Shown here: piece after piece, positions 18,258 to 27,356 of the stretch | Position numbering within the stretch: the stretch's first letter is position 1 | How the letters are laid out: each line of letters begins with the position of its first letter | NCBI RefSeq assembly: GCF_051962475.1 | Contig: NZ_JBQCCF010000036.1 | Location: 54,057-118,056 of the forward strand | Direction: 5' to 3' | Length of the DNA stretch: 64,000 bases | From: Dyella_A sp051962475 | GTDB lineage: Bacteria > Pseudomonadota > Gammaproteobacteria > Xanthomonadales > Rhodanobacteraceae | Translations under genes and position numbers: made by a program | The notes under the pieces: model-generated | The model's database searches: none | Seen by the model: the letters and a program-made list of their open reading frames with translations, nothing else | What the model was told of the DNA's origin: nothing

Positions 18258-19363
18258 TCCGCATCGCTGCATTCCTCGCCGGGCTCTTCGGCCTGCTCGC
18301 GCTGCATCCCGCTTCGGCCCAGGAAACGCGCGCCGGCGTGCGGCCCGATGGCACCGTCACCGCTCCAGCGTCCCGCGTGCCGTACTCGGACCTGGCCTCG
18401 CCCGAAGCGCGAGCATTCTTCCCCAGAATGCTCGCCGAAGGCGCCAAGGCGCCGCCGATCACCGCGCCCATCGCCGAGAGCCGCGCGTTCTACGACCGCA
18501 TGAACAGCGACCGCGCGGCTCGCATGGAGAAGCTCTATCCAGTGACGATCCATGCCCAGACCATCGCCGGCGTCGACACCGACGTGGTGCTGCCAGCCAA
18601 CGGCGTGACACCGGCCAATCGTCATCGCGTGCTGATCAATCTGCATGGCGGCGCATTCCTGTGGGGCGCGCACAGCGGCGGCCTGGTGGAGTCGATCCCG
18701 ATCGCCAGCCTCGGCCGCATCAAGGTGATCAGCGTGGACTACCGGCAGGGGCCGGAGCACACCTTCCCTGCGGCCAGCGACGACGTCGAAGCGGTCTACC
18801 GCACCCTGCTCAAGCAGCACCAGCCGGCCGACATCGGCATCTACGGCTGCTCGGCCGGCGGCATCCTCACCGCCGAGGCGGTCGCGCGCTTCATCCACGA
18901 CCGCGTACCGGTGCCCGGGGCGATCGGCACGTTCTGCGGTTCGCTGCTGGACCTCTCCGGCGACTCGGCCTGGGTGGCGCCGCTGTTGAACGGCCAAGGG
19001 GTGCCAACGCATCACCTTGGCATCGGCGACCTGCCGTATTTCCACGGCGTCGATCCGAACGATCCGCTGGTGCAGCCGGGCCGGTCACCCGCGCTGCTGG
19101 CGAAGTTCCCGCCGACCCTGCTGATCACCGGCACCCGCGACATGGCGCTGAGTTCGGAAGTGCGCAGCCAAGCGCTGCTGCAGGCGGCCGGCGTCGAGGC
19201 CGAGCTGCACGTGTGGGAAGGCATGTGGCACTCGTTCTTCTCCGATCCAGAGTTGCCCGAATCACGCCAGGCCTATCGCACCATCGTGGAATTTTTCGAT
19301 CGGCACCTGGGACACGTCGCCCGTCCACGTCGCCTTCACACAGAGGCCGACGGCGGGCGCTGA
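18254..19363 (+). CDS. Exported alpha/beta-hydrolase, hormone-sensitive-lipase-type esterase
   Basis: 369 aa with a Sec signal peptide (cleavage near ASAQ, residue 23). The alpha/beta-hydrolase fold has an HGGAF oxyanion motif (131-135), nucleophile Ser200 in GCSAGG, Asp296 in GTRDM and His326 in MWHSF, so the triad is complete. Family members hydrolyse short acyl esters or amides. The ATGA overlap with the upstream GH65 gene implies translational coupling, which suggests an accessory role such as removing acyl groups from the imported glycoside. The substrate is unknown. Last gene of the island; pilR starts 72 bp later. Confidence 0.87.
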   Translation: MIRIAAFLAGLFGLLALHPASAQETRAGVRPDGTVTAPASRVPYSDLASPEARAFFPRMLAEGAKAPPITAPIAESRAFYDRMNSDRAARMEKLYPVTIHAQTIAGVDTDVVLPANGVTPANRHRVLINLHGGAFLWGAHSGGLVESIPIASLGRIKVISVDYRQGPEHTFPAASDDVEAVYRTLLKQHQPADIGIYGCSAGGILTAEAVARFIHDRVPVPGAIGTFCGSLLDLSGDSAWVAPLLNGQGVPTHHLGIGDLPYFHGVDPNDPLVQPGRSPALLAKFPPTLLITGTRDMALSSEVRSQALLQAAGVEAELHVWEGMWHSFFSDPELPESRQAYRTIVEFFDRHLGHVARPRRLHTEADGGR

Positions 19364-19435
19364 GCGACCCGATGCGCTTTGCCGGCACGGGATGCGGCGA
19401 GTATCCTGTCCTGCATCCCACTGACGCCATCACCC

Positions 19436-20839
19436 ATGAGCCTACAGACCGTCCTGGTCGTCGACGACGAACGCGACATTCGCGAACTGCTCACCATCAC
19501 TCTCGGCCGCATGGACCTGCAGGTGGATGCGGTCGGTACCGTTGCCGAAGCCCGACGCGCGCTGGGCGAGCGCAGCTACGACCTGTGCTTCACCGACATG
19601 CGCCTGCCCGACGGCACCGGGCACGAGGTGATCGAGCTGATCGCCGAGGAACACCCCGATACCCCGGTGGCGATGATCACCGCCTACGGCAACGTCGACG
19701 CCGCCGTGAGCGCGCTCAAGGCCGGCGCGTTCGATTTCGTTTCCAAGCCGGTGGATATCCAGATGCTGCGCCGGCTGGTGCGCACTGCGCTGAAGCTGGC
19801 CGAGGAAAAGCGCAGCGAAGCCGGTGGCGGCGCAGCGGCCGGCTCCAGCGAGCGGCTGATCGGCGACTCGCCGGCCATGCAGCAGGTGCGCGCCACGATC
19901 GCCAAGCTCGCGCGCAACCAGGCGCCGGTGTACATCGCCGGCGAGTCCGGCGTGGGCAAGGAGCTGGTAGCACGGCTGATCCACGAGCAGGGTCCGCGCG
20001 CCAGCGGCCCGTTCATTCCGGTGAACTGCGGCGCGATCCCCACCGAGCTGATGGAAAGCGAGTTCTTCGGCCATCGCAAGGGCAGCTTCACCGGTGCCAA
20101 CAGCGACAAGGAAGGCCTGTTCCAGGCGGCCAATGGCGGCACGCTGTTCCTCGACGAGGTCGCCGAGCTGCCGCTGCACATGCAGGTGAAGCTGCTGCGC
20201 GCGATCCAGGAAAAAGCCGTGCGCCCGATCGGCGCGCGTGAGGAAGTGCTGGTGGACGTGCGCATCCTCTCGGCCACCCACAAGAACCTTGCCGCACTGG
20301 TCGAGCAGGGCCAGTTCCGCCAGGACCTCTTCTACCGCATCAACGTGATCGAGCTGCGCGTACCGCCGCTGCGCGAGCGTCGCGGCGACGTGCCGCTGCT
20401 GGCCGCGCACATCCTGCGCCAGCTGGCCGCCAAGAGCGGTGGCACGCCCGGCAAGCTGCTGCCAGCGGCCCAACAGGCCCTGGACGACTACGATTTCCCG
20501 GGCAACGTACGCGAGCTGGAGAACGTGCTTGAGCGCGCCATGGCAATGAGCGACGGCGAATCGATCGACGCTACGGACCTGATGCTGCCGCAACGCGCGC
20601 CGCGTCCGGCGTTCGATGCGGGGGTGGCGCCGCCAGCTGCCGTGGCCGCGGCTCCGGCCGCGGCGCCGGGCGCACCCGGCAGCGGCGTCGCGCTGGAGGA
20701 CTACATCAGCAACCTCGAGCGCACGGCGATCATGAAGGCGCTGGAAGAGTCGCGTTACAACAAGACCGCCGCGGCCAAGAAGCTCGGCATCACCTTCCGC
20801 GCGCTGCGCTACAAGCTGAAGAAGCTCGGCATCGACTGA
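19436..20839 (+). CDS. pilR: Type IV pilus response regulator PilR (sigma-54 activator)
   Basis: 467-aa NtrC-class regulator. Receiver domain about 1-120 with phospho-acceptor Asp54 (LCFTDMRLP). Sigma-54 AAA+ domain about 145-380 with Walker A GESGVGKE (about 169-176) and the sigma-54 contact loop GSFTGA (variant of GAFTGA) near residue 216. Fis-type HTH at the C-terminus (YNKTAAAKKLGITFRALRYKLKKL). Together with PilS it should activate pilA transcription. The ATG at 19436 begins the receiver fold exactly; upstream in-frame codons add no homologous sequence. Separated from pilS by the GH65 island. Confidence 0.9.
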   Translation: MSLQTVLVVDDERDIRELLTITLGRMDLQVDAVGTVAEARRALGERSYDLCFTDMRLPDGTGHEVIELIAEEHPDTPVAMITAYGNVDAAVSALKAGAFDFVSKPVDIQMLRRLVRTALKLAEEKRSEAGGGAAAGSSERLIGDSPAMQQVRATIAKLARNQAPVYIAGESGVGKELVARLIHEQGPRASGPFIPVNCGAIPTELMESEFFGHRKGSFTGANSDKEGLFQAANGGTLFLDEVAELPLHMQVKLLRAIQEKAVRPIGAREEVLVDVRILSATHKNLAALVEQGQFRQDLFYRINVIELRVPPLRERRGDVPLLAAHILRQLAAKSGGTPGKLLPAAQQALDDYDFPGNVRELENVLERAMAMSDGESIDATDLMLPQRAPRPAFDAGVAPPAAVAAAPAAAPGAPGSGVALEDYISNLERTAIMKALEESRYNKTAAAKKLGITFRALRYKLKKLGID

Positions 20840-20868
20840 GGCCGCGCGATACTAGAACGCCCACTGTG

Positions 20869-20893
20869 CAAGGCCGCCGATCAGGCGGCCTTG
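20869..20893. terminator. Weak hairpin between pilR and the convergent hybrid kinase
   Basis: A 10-bp perfect stem (CAAGGCCGCC ... GGCGGCCTTG) with a 5-nt loop. It overlaps the stop codon of the minus-strand kinase and lies 30 bp after pilR. Neither side has a clear T-run, so termination is only possible. Confidence 0.3.
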
Positions 20894-22443
20894 CCATTTC
20901 CGAGCGCCTTTCGCAGCACGCGCAGCAACGACTTGGTAGTGATCGGCTTGTCCACCACGTGCAGCCGCTCGAGCGGCGGCAGCTCGTCCAGCCGCGGTGG
21001 CGCGTCCGGACGGGCCAGCAGCAGCACCGGCCCGTCGTAGCCATGGTCGACCAGCGCGGCCAAGGTGCGCACACCGGTGAACAGGTTCATCTCCGCGTCC
21101 ATCACCACCACGTCGGGCACGCCCTGCGCCTCGATCCACTGCAGCGCAGCCGTACCGCTCTGGCTGCCGTGTGCTTGGTAGCCGTAGGCATCGAGCATGT
21201 CCGACAGCAGGGACAGCTGGGCGGCCTCTTCCACCACCACCAGCACCTGCTCGGCGTTGCCCTCGAGGTTGTCGTTGCCGCCTTCGGCGCTTGCCGCGTC
21301 CTCGCGCAGTTCGGTCAGCGGGATATAGAGGAAGAACCGTGTGCCCTCGCCGCGGCTGCTTTCCACGCGCATCACGCCACCGTGGCTGGCGACGATGCGC
21401 TTGCAAGACAACAGGCCCAGTCCGGTGCCGGTCTTCTTGGTGGTGAAGAACGGCTCGAACAATCGCTCGAGCGTCGCATCGTCCATGCCGTCGCCGGTGT
21501 CGGCCACGGTGAGGCACAGATACTCGCCCTCCTGCATCTCCTCGCCAGCCAGGAAGAAATCGGCCGGCAGGCGGCAGCGCGAGGAGCTGATGCGCAGGTG
21601 GCCACCGTCGGGCATGGCCTGGATCGCGTTCAGGCACAGGTTGAGCAGGCACTGCTGCAACTCGGTGTGGTTGCCCTCGAAGGCGACGTCCGGATCTTCC
21701 AGCGCCACCTCCATCGCGATCGAGCGCGGCATCGAGCCCTGCAGCAGCAGGTCCAGCGCTTCCATCAGCCCCCCCAGTCGCACCTGTTCGGCACGGCGGG
21801 CGCCGCGGGCGAAGGACAGCATCGACTGCACCATCTCCAGGCCGCGCTTGCCGCAGTCGCGCACCAGCGCGCCGAGACGGGCCAGGCGCGGATCGTCCTG
21901 GTAATCCTGCAGGCTGTCGCCGGCCAGCAGCAGGGGCTGCAGCAGGTTGCGCAGGTCGTGGCTGAGGCCGCCGGCCAGCATCGCCAGCGCCTCGAAGCGC
22001 TGCGCCCGGATCAGTTCCGACTCGGCGCGGCGAGCGGCCCGCTGCGACTCGGCCTCGCTCAGCGCGCGGCGCACAGCGCTGGCCAGGCGGGCCGGATTCT
22101 GCTTGAGGATGTAGTCGGTGGCGCCGTTACGCAGCGCCTCGATCGCGGCTTCCTCACCCAGCGTGGCGGAGACGAAGATGAACGGAGTATCGGTATCGCG
22201 TGCCCGCAGCAGCTCCAGCGCACGCTGGCCGGAGAACCCCGGCAGGCTCAGGTCGGACAGCACGATATCGGGCCGGAACTCTTCCAGCGCCTTGAGATAC
22301 GGCTCTTCCTCGTCCACCAGCCGGACGTCGTAGGCAATACCGTCGGCATCCAGCTCACCCAGCACCAGCTCGGCATCGAGCTCGCTGTCCTCGACCTGCA
22401 GGACGCGGATGGTGGGCATCGTGCGATTCAGGCTGTTGGGCAT
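20881..22443 (-). CDS. Hybrid sensor kinase, REC-HisKA-HATPase-REC
   Basis: 520-aa soluble phosphorelay protein. N-terminal receiver (about 10-130) with Asp64 in IVLSDLSLPG; HisKA with His162 in GGLSHDLRNLLQPL; HATPase (about 270-385, VADTGDGMDD, GTGLGLLSCKRI); C-terminal receiver (about 400-520) with Asp449 in VVVMDAEM. In the last receiver the usual acidic pair near the N-terminus reads VVEEA, so Mg binding may be altered. There is no membrane segment or PAS domain: input probably comes by phosphotransfer to the first receiver. Start ATG 22443 follows GGGGA. Third gene of a minus-strand operon, 72 bp after the CheY-like gene. Confidence 0.87.
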   Translation of the reverse strand: MPNSLNRTMPTIRVLQVEDSELDAELVLGELDADGIAYDVRLVDEEEPYLKALEEFRPDIVLSDLSLPGFSGQRALELLRARDTDTPFIFVSATLGEEAAIEALRNGATDYILKQNPARLASAVRRALSEAESQRAARRAESELIRAQRFEALAMLAGGLSHDLRNLLQPLLLAGDSLQDYQDDPRLARLGALVRDCGKRGLEMVQSMLSFARGARRAEQVRLGGLMEALDLLLQGSMPRSIAMEVALEDPDVAFEGNHTELQQCLLNLCLNAIQAMPDGGHLRISSSRCRLPADFFLAGEEMQEGEYLCLTVADTGDGMDDATLERLFEPFFTTKKTGTGLGLLSCKRIVASHGGVMRVESSRGEGTRFFLYIPLTELREDAASAEGGNDNLEGNAEQVLVVVEEAAQLSLLSDMLDAYGYQAHGSQSGTAALQWIEAQGVPDVVVMDAEMNLFTGVRTLAALVDHGYDGPVLLLARPDAPPRLDELPPLERLHVVDKPITTKSLLRVLRKALGNGKAA

Positions 22444-22515
22444 GGCGGCATCCCCGAGCTACCGTCCGTGACTGCCGCACGGTAGCGCGCGGCGGGTTCC
22501 TTGTCGCGCATCGGC

Positions 22516-22962
22516 TCACTCCACCTCGGGAGCCTGGTTGAGCACTGCCCAGAACTGGCCCAGGGTGCGCACCGCCTCGAAGAACTGATCCACGTCCACC
22601 GGCTTGATCACGTACGCGTTCACACCCAGGTCCCAGCTGCGCGCCAGGTCGCTCTCCTCACGTGAGGACGACAGGATCACCACTGGGATGCGGCGCATGC
22701 GCTCGTCCGAGCGCATCTGCGTGAGCACGTCCAGGCCGTTCATGCGCGGCATCTTGATATCCAGCAGCACCACCGCCGGGTCGAGCCGCTCGCGGTCCGC
22801 CCAGGCGCCGCGGGCATAGAGGTAATCGAGGCAGTCCACGCCATCCTCCAGGTGCACCACCGGGTTCACCAGATTGGCTTCGCGCAGGGCGTCCATCGCC
22901 ATCTCGGCGTCGGCCTGGCTGTCTTCCACCAGGAGGATGGTGCGGATCATACGGTCGTTCAT
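22516..22962 (-). CDS. Single-domain response regulator (CheY/Rcp1-like)
   Basis: 148 aa, one receiver domain with no output domain. Acidic pocket LLVEDSQAD, phospho-acceptor Asp68 in VVLLDIKMPRMNG, conserved Thr/Ser region VILSSS and Lys in VIKPVD. The long beta3 insertion (DYLYARGAWADRERLDP) is typical of the Rcp1-type regulators found with phytochrome-like kinases. Its start overlaps the stop of the upstream sensor kinase by 4 bp, so it is probably the direct phosphate acceptor and a shuttle to the hybrid kinase downstream. Confidence 0.9.
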   Translation of the reverse strand: MNDRMIRTILLVEDSQADAEMAMDALREANLVNPVVHLEDGVDCLDYLYARGAWADRERLDPAVVLLDIKMPRMNGLDVLTQMRSDERMRRIPVVILSSSREESDLARSWDLGVNAYVIKPVDVDQFFEAVRTLGQFWAVLNQAPEVE

Positions 22963-24758
22963 GAACGGTCCTGTCTAAGAATGTCGCCGGCTTCGAAGGC
23001 GGGCAGAGAGAAGTGGAAGCGCGCCCCTTGCCCCGGCTCGCCTTCAGCCCACACACGGCCACCGTGGCGAGCCACGATACGCCGAACGTTGGCCAGGCCG
23101 ATGCCGTTGCCCGGGAATTCCGAGGCGCGGTGAAGCCGTTGGAACACACCGAACAGCTTGCCGGCGTATTCCATGTCGAATCCGGCGCCGTTATCGGCGA
23201 CGGTGAATTCGTAATCCCCGTTGGCGGTCCGGGATGTCTCGACGGTGATCTTGGCCAGCTCGCGCTGCCCGGTGTACTTCACCGCGTTGCCGATCAGGTT
23301 CTGCCACACCGTGCGCAGCATGTTCTCGTCACCGACCACCACCGGCAGCGGCGCGACCTTCCACTCGATGCGCCGACCGACGGTATCGGAGTCGGTCAGT
23401 GCACGTGCCTCGTCCACCAGCGACTGCATGTCCACCGGCTGCATGCGCATGGCGCCGCGACCGAGGCGCGAGAACACCAGCAGGTCGTCGATCAGCTGGG
23501 CCATGCGCTGGGCGGCGCTGGAGATCACTTCCAGATAGTGATGACCCTTCTCGTCCAACTGCTCGCCCAGATGCCGCTCCAGCTTGCCGGCGAAGCCGGC
23601 GATGTGGCGCAGCGGCGCGCGCAGGTCGTGCGAGACCGAGTAGCTGAAGGCCTCCAGCTCGCGGTTGACGTCCGAAATCTGCTCCACCTTGCCCTCGAGC
23701 TGGCGGTTGAGCTCCTTGACCTGCTTCTCCACCAGCGCGCGCACGGTGATGTCGCTCACCGTCATCAGCAGCGCTGGTGCATCGCCGTCCTGCTCCAGGC
23801 GCCGGGCATTGATCACCACGCGGCGGTCGGTGCCGTCGGCGGTGCGCTGGTTGAGTTCGTAGTCCCACAGCTCGCGGTCGCGCAGCATCACGTCGGACAG
23901 CCGCTGCAGCAGCGGGCCATCGTTCCAGGCGCCGCCACCGAGCTCAGCCAGCGCCAGCGAGCGCTGCTCGTCCGCATCGAGCGCGTACAGCTCGGCGAAG
24001 GCTGCGTTGACCAGCAGGGTATTGAGTTTGCCGTCCAGCAGCGCAATCGGCTCGCGTACCGCCTGCACGATCTGACGCGAGCGGCGCACCGCCTGGTTCT
24101 CGCGCTCCTCGGCGCGCAGCCGCTGCCCGATCTGGCGCTCGGACACCACCACGATGATGCCCAGCAGCAGCACCTGGGCCAGCGCGCCGATGCCCAGCAC
24201 CAGCTTGTAGTTGAACGACTGCGCCGCCGCGTCCTGGCGCCGCTTGCTCAGCAGTTGGTCTTCCGTGGCCACGATCTTTTCCAGCACGTCGCCGACCGCG
24301 AACAGGTTGCCGGCGTCGGCGAGCGCCTTCTCCGCGCCCTCGCGATCGCCGTGGCGCATCCGCCACAGCGCCTGCCACATCAGCGTGGCGCGGCCGTTCA
24401 CCGTGGTCTCCAGCGAACCGACCAGCGCCTGCTGGTCGGCGTTGTCGCGGGTGAAGTCGCGCAGTTGCCAGATCAACTTGGAAATCTGCTTGGTCGCGTC
24501 GTCCAGCCGCTGCTGGGCCTCCTTGTTGTCGCCCATCATCACCAGGCGGTAGGTCGCTGCCTCGGCATCGCGGCTGAGGAAGGCGATGCGGTAGGTGATC
24601 GATTTCACCTCTGAGGAGTGGGTCACCCACTGCGAGGCGTGCAGGGCCTCGGTGGACGTGTTGCGGGTGATCACGTATGGCAGCGCGACGATCACCACCA
24701 CCGACAGCAGCAGGCCGATCACGCGCCAGCGCAGGAAGCTCAGATTCCTCATAGGCAT
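22959..24758 (-). CDS. CHASE3-like/PAS membrane sensor histidine kinase
   Basis: 599 aa. TM1 about 12-31, a periplasmic helical sensor of the CHASE3 type (about 35-183), TM2 about 184-206, a PAS domain (about 230-345), a coiled linker, HisKA with His377 in FSYSVSHDLRAPLRHIAGF and HATPase (DNGAGFDMEY, GNGIGLANVRRIV). The FSYSVSHDLRAPLR block is typical of kinases paired with Rcp1-like single receivers, and one follows with a 4-bp overlap. First gene of the three-gene phosphorelay operon. The stimulus is unknown. Confidence 0.87.
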   Translation of the reverse strand: MPMRNLSFLRWRVIGLLLSVVVIVALPYVITRNTSTEALHASQWVTHSSEVKSITYRIAFLSRDAEAATYRLVMMGDNKEAQQRLDDATKQISKLIWQLRDFTRDNADQQALVGSLETTVNGRATLMWQALWRMRHGDREGAEKALADAGNLFAVGDVLEKIVATEDQLLSKRRQDAAAQSFNYKLVLGIGALAQVLLLGIIVVVSERQIGQRLRAEERENQAVRRSRQIVQAVREPIALLDGKLNTLLVNAAFAELYALDADEQRSLALAELGGGAWNDGPLLQRLSDVMLRDRELWDYELNQRTADGTDRRVVINARRLEQDGDAPALLMTVSDITVRALVEKQVKELNRQLEGKVEQISDVNRELEAFSYSVSHDLRAPLRHIAGFAGKLERHLGEQLDEKGHHYLEVISSAAQRMAQLIDDLLVFSRLGRGAMRMQPVDMQSLVDEARALTDSDTVGRRIEWKVAPLPVVVGDENMLRTVWQNLIGNAVKYTGQRELAKITVETSRTANGDYEFTVADNGAGFDMEYAGKLFGVFQRLHRASEFPGNGIGLANVRRIVARHGGRVWAEGEPGQGARFHFSLPAFEAGDILRQDRS

Positions 24759-24879
24759 TGCGGGGCGATTCCAGAACAGACGTATCGGCCCATTCTGGCA
24801 TGCCCGGCACCGGCGCCTGCCGCCCAGCCGCTCGCGCTGGGCTGGCCGCAGCCGCCCGCCCTCGTGACGCCGACCACGA

Positions 24880-27174
24880 TCATCGTCCCTGTGATGCCTG
24901 CATCGCGGCGCCCGCGGGTGCCGCGATCATGCGGAAGTGCAACTCGCCCCCGGCGACCAGATCGCGGTGGTGCAGAAAAGGCTGCTTGAGGGGCTGGCCG
25001 TTCAGGGTGATCTCGCCGACATAGGGGTGCAGGGCGTCGAAAGGTGCCGCGGTGATCGTGAAGATTTTGTCATTGGCCAAGTGCAGCACGGCCTTGGCGA
25101 CGAACGGACGGCCGATCGCGTACTCGTCGCTGGCCGGCGTCACCGGGTAGAAGCCCAGCGCCGTGAACACGTACCAGGCCGACATCTGACCCAGATCGTC
25201 GTTGCCGGCCAGCCCGTCCGGCCGCGCCGCGTACTGGCTGTCCATGATCTGCTTCAGGCGCTGCTGGGTCTTCCACGGCGCACCGGCGTAGTCATACAGA
25301 TAAGCCAGGTGGTGGCTCGGTTCGTTGCCGTGGGCGTACCAGCCGATCAGGCCGGTGATGTCCTCCACGTGCTTGAAATGGGCCGGATCGACCTTGGCGT
25401 CGAACACGCCGTCGAGCTTGTCGACGAAACGCGCCTTGCCGCCCATCGCCTCGATCAGCCCGGGCACGTCCTGCGGCACGTACCAGGAGTACTGGAAGGC
25501 ATTGCCTTCGGTGTAGTCGCTGCCGTAGCCGGCCACCGCCGGATCGAACGGCTCGCGGAACGACCCGTTCGCCAGCCGCGCGCGCATGAAACCGGTCTTG
25601 GCGTCCCACGCGTTGCGCCAGTTGCCCGCGCGCTTGCCGAAGGTGGCGGCGATGTCGCGCTTGCCCATGGCCTTGGCCATCTGCGCGATGGTCCAGTCGT
25701 CGTAGGCGTATTCGAGCGTCTTGGAGGCGCCCTCGGGCTCACGATCGATCGGCACGTAGCCGAGCTTCATGTAGTCGGCCAGGTCGCCGTACGGACCGTA
25801 GCTGGCGCTGGCGACCATCGCCTGCAGCGCCTCGTTGGCGTCGAAGCCGCGCACGCCCTTGAGGTAGGCGTCGGCGATCACCGGCACCGCGTGGTAGCCG
25901 ATCATGCACCAGGTCTCCAGGCCGCCGAACGCCCACACCGGCAGGATGCCGAACGGGCTGGCCGCACGCGCGGCGAGCAGCGAACGGATGAAGTCGGTGC
26001 TCTTGTCCGGGTGCAGCAGCACCATCAGCGGCTGCTGCGCGCGATACACATCCCAAAGCGACCAGGTGGAATAGAAATCGAAGCCCTTCGCCGTGTGCAC
26101 CTGGTGATCCGGGCCGCGGTACTGGCCGTCCACGTCCATGCTCAGCGTGGGCGACAGCAGCGCGTGATACAGCGCGGTATAGAACTGCTTGCGCGCGGTG
26201 TCGGGCGCATCCACGTCCACATCCGCCAGCGCCTGGCTCCAGGCCTGGTGCGCCTGCTGGCGGCGGGCGTTGAAATCCCAGCCGGCGCCTTCGGCGTCGA
26301 GATTGGCCAGCGCGCCGGCCTCGCTCACCGTGGAAATCGCCACCTTCACCACCAGCGGCTGGCTCAGCGTGCCGAAGTCGAACACGCCCTCCAGCGCGCG
26401 GCCGTCCTGCGCGTCGTGGTCTTCGCGCTGGTGGCCGGGGCCCTTGAAGCCCTTGTACGGCGCATCGGTGTCGCGGTCGTAGAGCGTGCGCGAAGTCATC
26501 GGCTGCGAGAAGCGCATCGCGAAGCACAGCGTGCGCCCCGGCGCCCAGCCGTTGGTGAGGCGGCAGCCGGTGACGCTGCCGTCGGCGCGCACGCGCAGGT
26601 TCGACCACAGCACCTTGCCCGGGTAGTCGTAGATGCTCGGGCGCAGATCCAGCAGCAGGTGCGCCGGCTGGCCGGCCGGGAAGGTGTAGCGGTGCCAGCC
26701 CACGCGGCGGCCGGCGGTGAGTTCGGCGCGCACGCCCGAATCGGCCAGGGTCACCGCGTAGTAGCCCGCCTGCACCACTTCGCTGGCGTGGCTGAAGCGC
26801 GAGCGGTAGCCGCTGCCCGGCACGGCCGCGTCACCCGGATCGAGCTTCACCGCACCGGCCAGTGGCATCACCAGCACGTCACCGAGATCGGAGTGGCCAG
26901 AGCCGGAAAAGTGCGTGTGCGAGAAGCCGAGAATGCTGCTGTCGCCGTACTGGTAGCCGGCCGCCCACTTGTAGCCGTGCTTGAAGTCCGGCATCGCCGT
27001 GTCGGGCGAAAGCTGGATCATGCCGAACGGTACCGTGGCGCCCGGAAAAGTATGGCCATCGCCGCCGGTACCGATGCGCGGATCGACGTCGACGGCATGA
27101 TCGGCCGCCGTGGCGACGCCGCCGGCCAGGGCCAGAAGGGAGATCAGGAAACCGGCTTTCCGGAGCGTGCGCAT
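24880..27174 (-). CDS. GH92 exo-alpha-mannosidase (Sec-exported)
   Basis: 764 aa from ATG 27174 (MRTLRKAGF...), with a Sec signal peptide ending near ATAAD. GH92 enzymes are Ca-dependent inverting exo-alpha-mannosidases acting on alpha-1,2/1,3/1,4/1,6-mannosides. Family hallmarks: IGTGGDGHTFPGATVPFGM at the mature N-terminus, GFSHTHFSGSG, WDVYRAQQPL, YAHGNEPSHHLAYLYDYAG and AGNDDLGQMSAWYVFTALG. It differs from the second GH92 at the last motif (NDDLG against NEDCG). Linkage preference cannot be fixed by eye. Divergent from the FucP-like permease, with a LacI-type box between them; no gene in the 121 bp between its stop and the sensor kinase. Confidence 0.92.
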   Translation of the reverse strand: MRTLRKAGFLISLLALAGGVATAADHAVDVDPRIGTGGDGHTFPGATVPFGMIQLSPDTAMPDFKHGYKWAAGYQYGDSSILGFSHTHFSGSGHSDLGDVLVMPLAGAVKLDPGDAAVPGSGYRSRFSHASEVVQAGYYAVTLADSGVRAELTAGRRVGWHRYTFPAGQPAHLLLDLRPSIYDYPGKVLWSNLRVRADGSVTGCRLTNGWAPGRTLCFAMRFSQPMTSRTLYDRDTDAPYKGFKGPGHQREDHDAQDGRALEGVFDFGTLSQPLVVKVAISTVSEAGALANLDAEGAGWDFNARRQQAHQAWSQALADVDVDAPDTARKQFYTALYHALLSPTLSMDVDGQYRGPDHQVHTAKGFDFYSTWSLWDVYRAQQPLMVLLHPDKSTDFIRSLLAARAASPFGILPVWAFGGLETWCMIGYHAVPVIADAYLKGVRGFDANEALQAMVASASYGPYGDLADYMKLGYVPIDREPEGASKTLEYAYDDWTIAQMAKAMGKRDIAATFGKRAGNWRNAWDAKTGFMRARLANGSFREPFDPAVAGYGSDYTEGNAFQYSWYVPQDVPGLIEAMGGKARFVDKLDGVFDAKVDPAHFKHVEDITGLIGWYAHGNEPSHHLAYLYDYAGAPWKTQQRLKQIMDSQYAARPDGLAGNDDLGQMSAWYVFTALGFYPVTPASDEYAIGRPFVAKAVLHLANDKIFTITAAPFDALHPYVGEITLNGQPLKQPFLHHRDLVAGGELHFRMIAAPAGAAMQASQGR

Positions 27175-27250
27175 GCTGTCTCTCGCTGCCAAAAGAAGCG
27201 GCAAAGGTAGCACTGCCCGACGATGTTGCAGCGCGCGATGGGCAATCGGG

Positions 27251-27264
27251 TGAAAACGGTTACA
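27251..27264. promoter_or_regulatory. LacI-family-type operator in the GH92/permease divergent promoter
   Basis: TGAAAACGGTTACA, an imperfect 14-bp palindrome centred on CG with TG...CA ends, the usual LacI/PurR-family layout. It lies 77 bp from the GH92 start and 93 bp from the permease start, well placed to control both. No regulator gene is adjacent, so the cognate protein is unknown. Confidence 0.5.
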
Positions 27265-27356
27265 TTCGCCCGGCTACTGGCTTTGACCCCGACTCCCGCT
27301 GGAGCGCCCGGGAGCCTGTGGCACCCTTGCACCTTCGCCCATCGGGAAACCCTGCC

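Noticed and set aside
20866..22485. 539-codon plus-strand frame opposite the hybrid kinase
   Set aside because: His/Gln/Leu-rich shadow; the minus-strand frame carries the phospho-acceptor and ATPase motifs.
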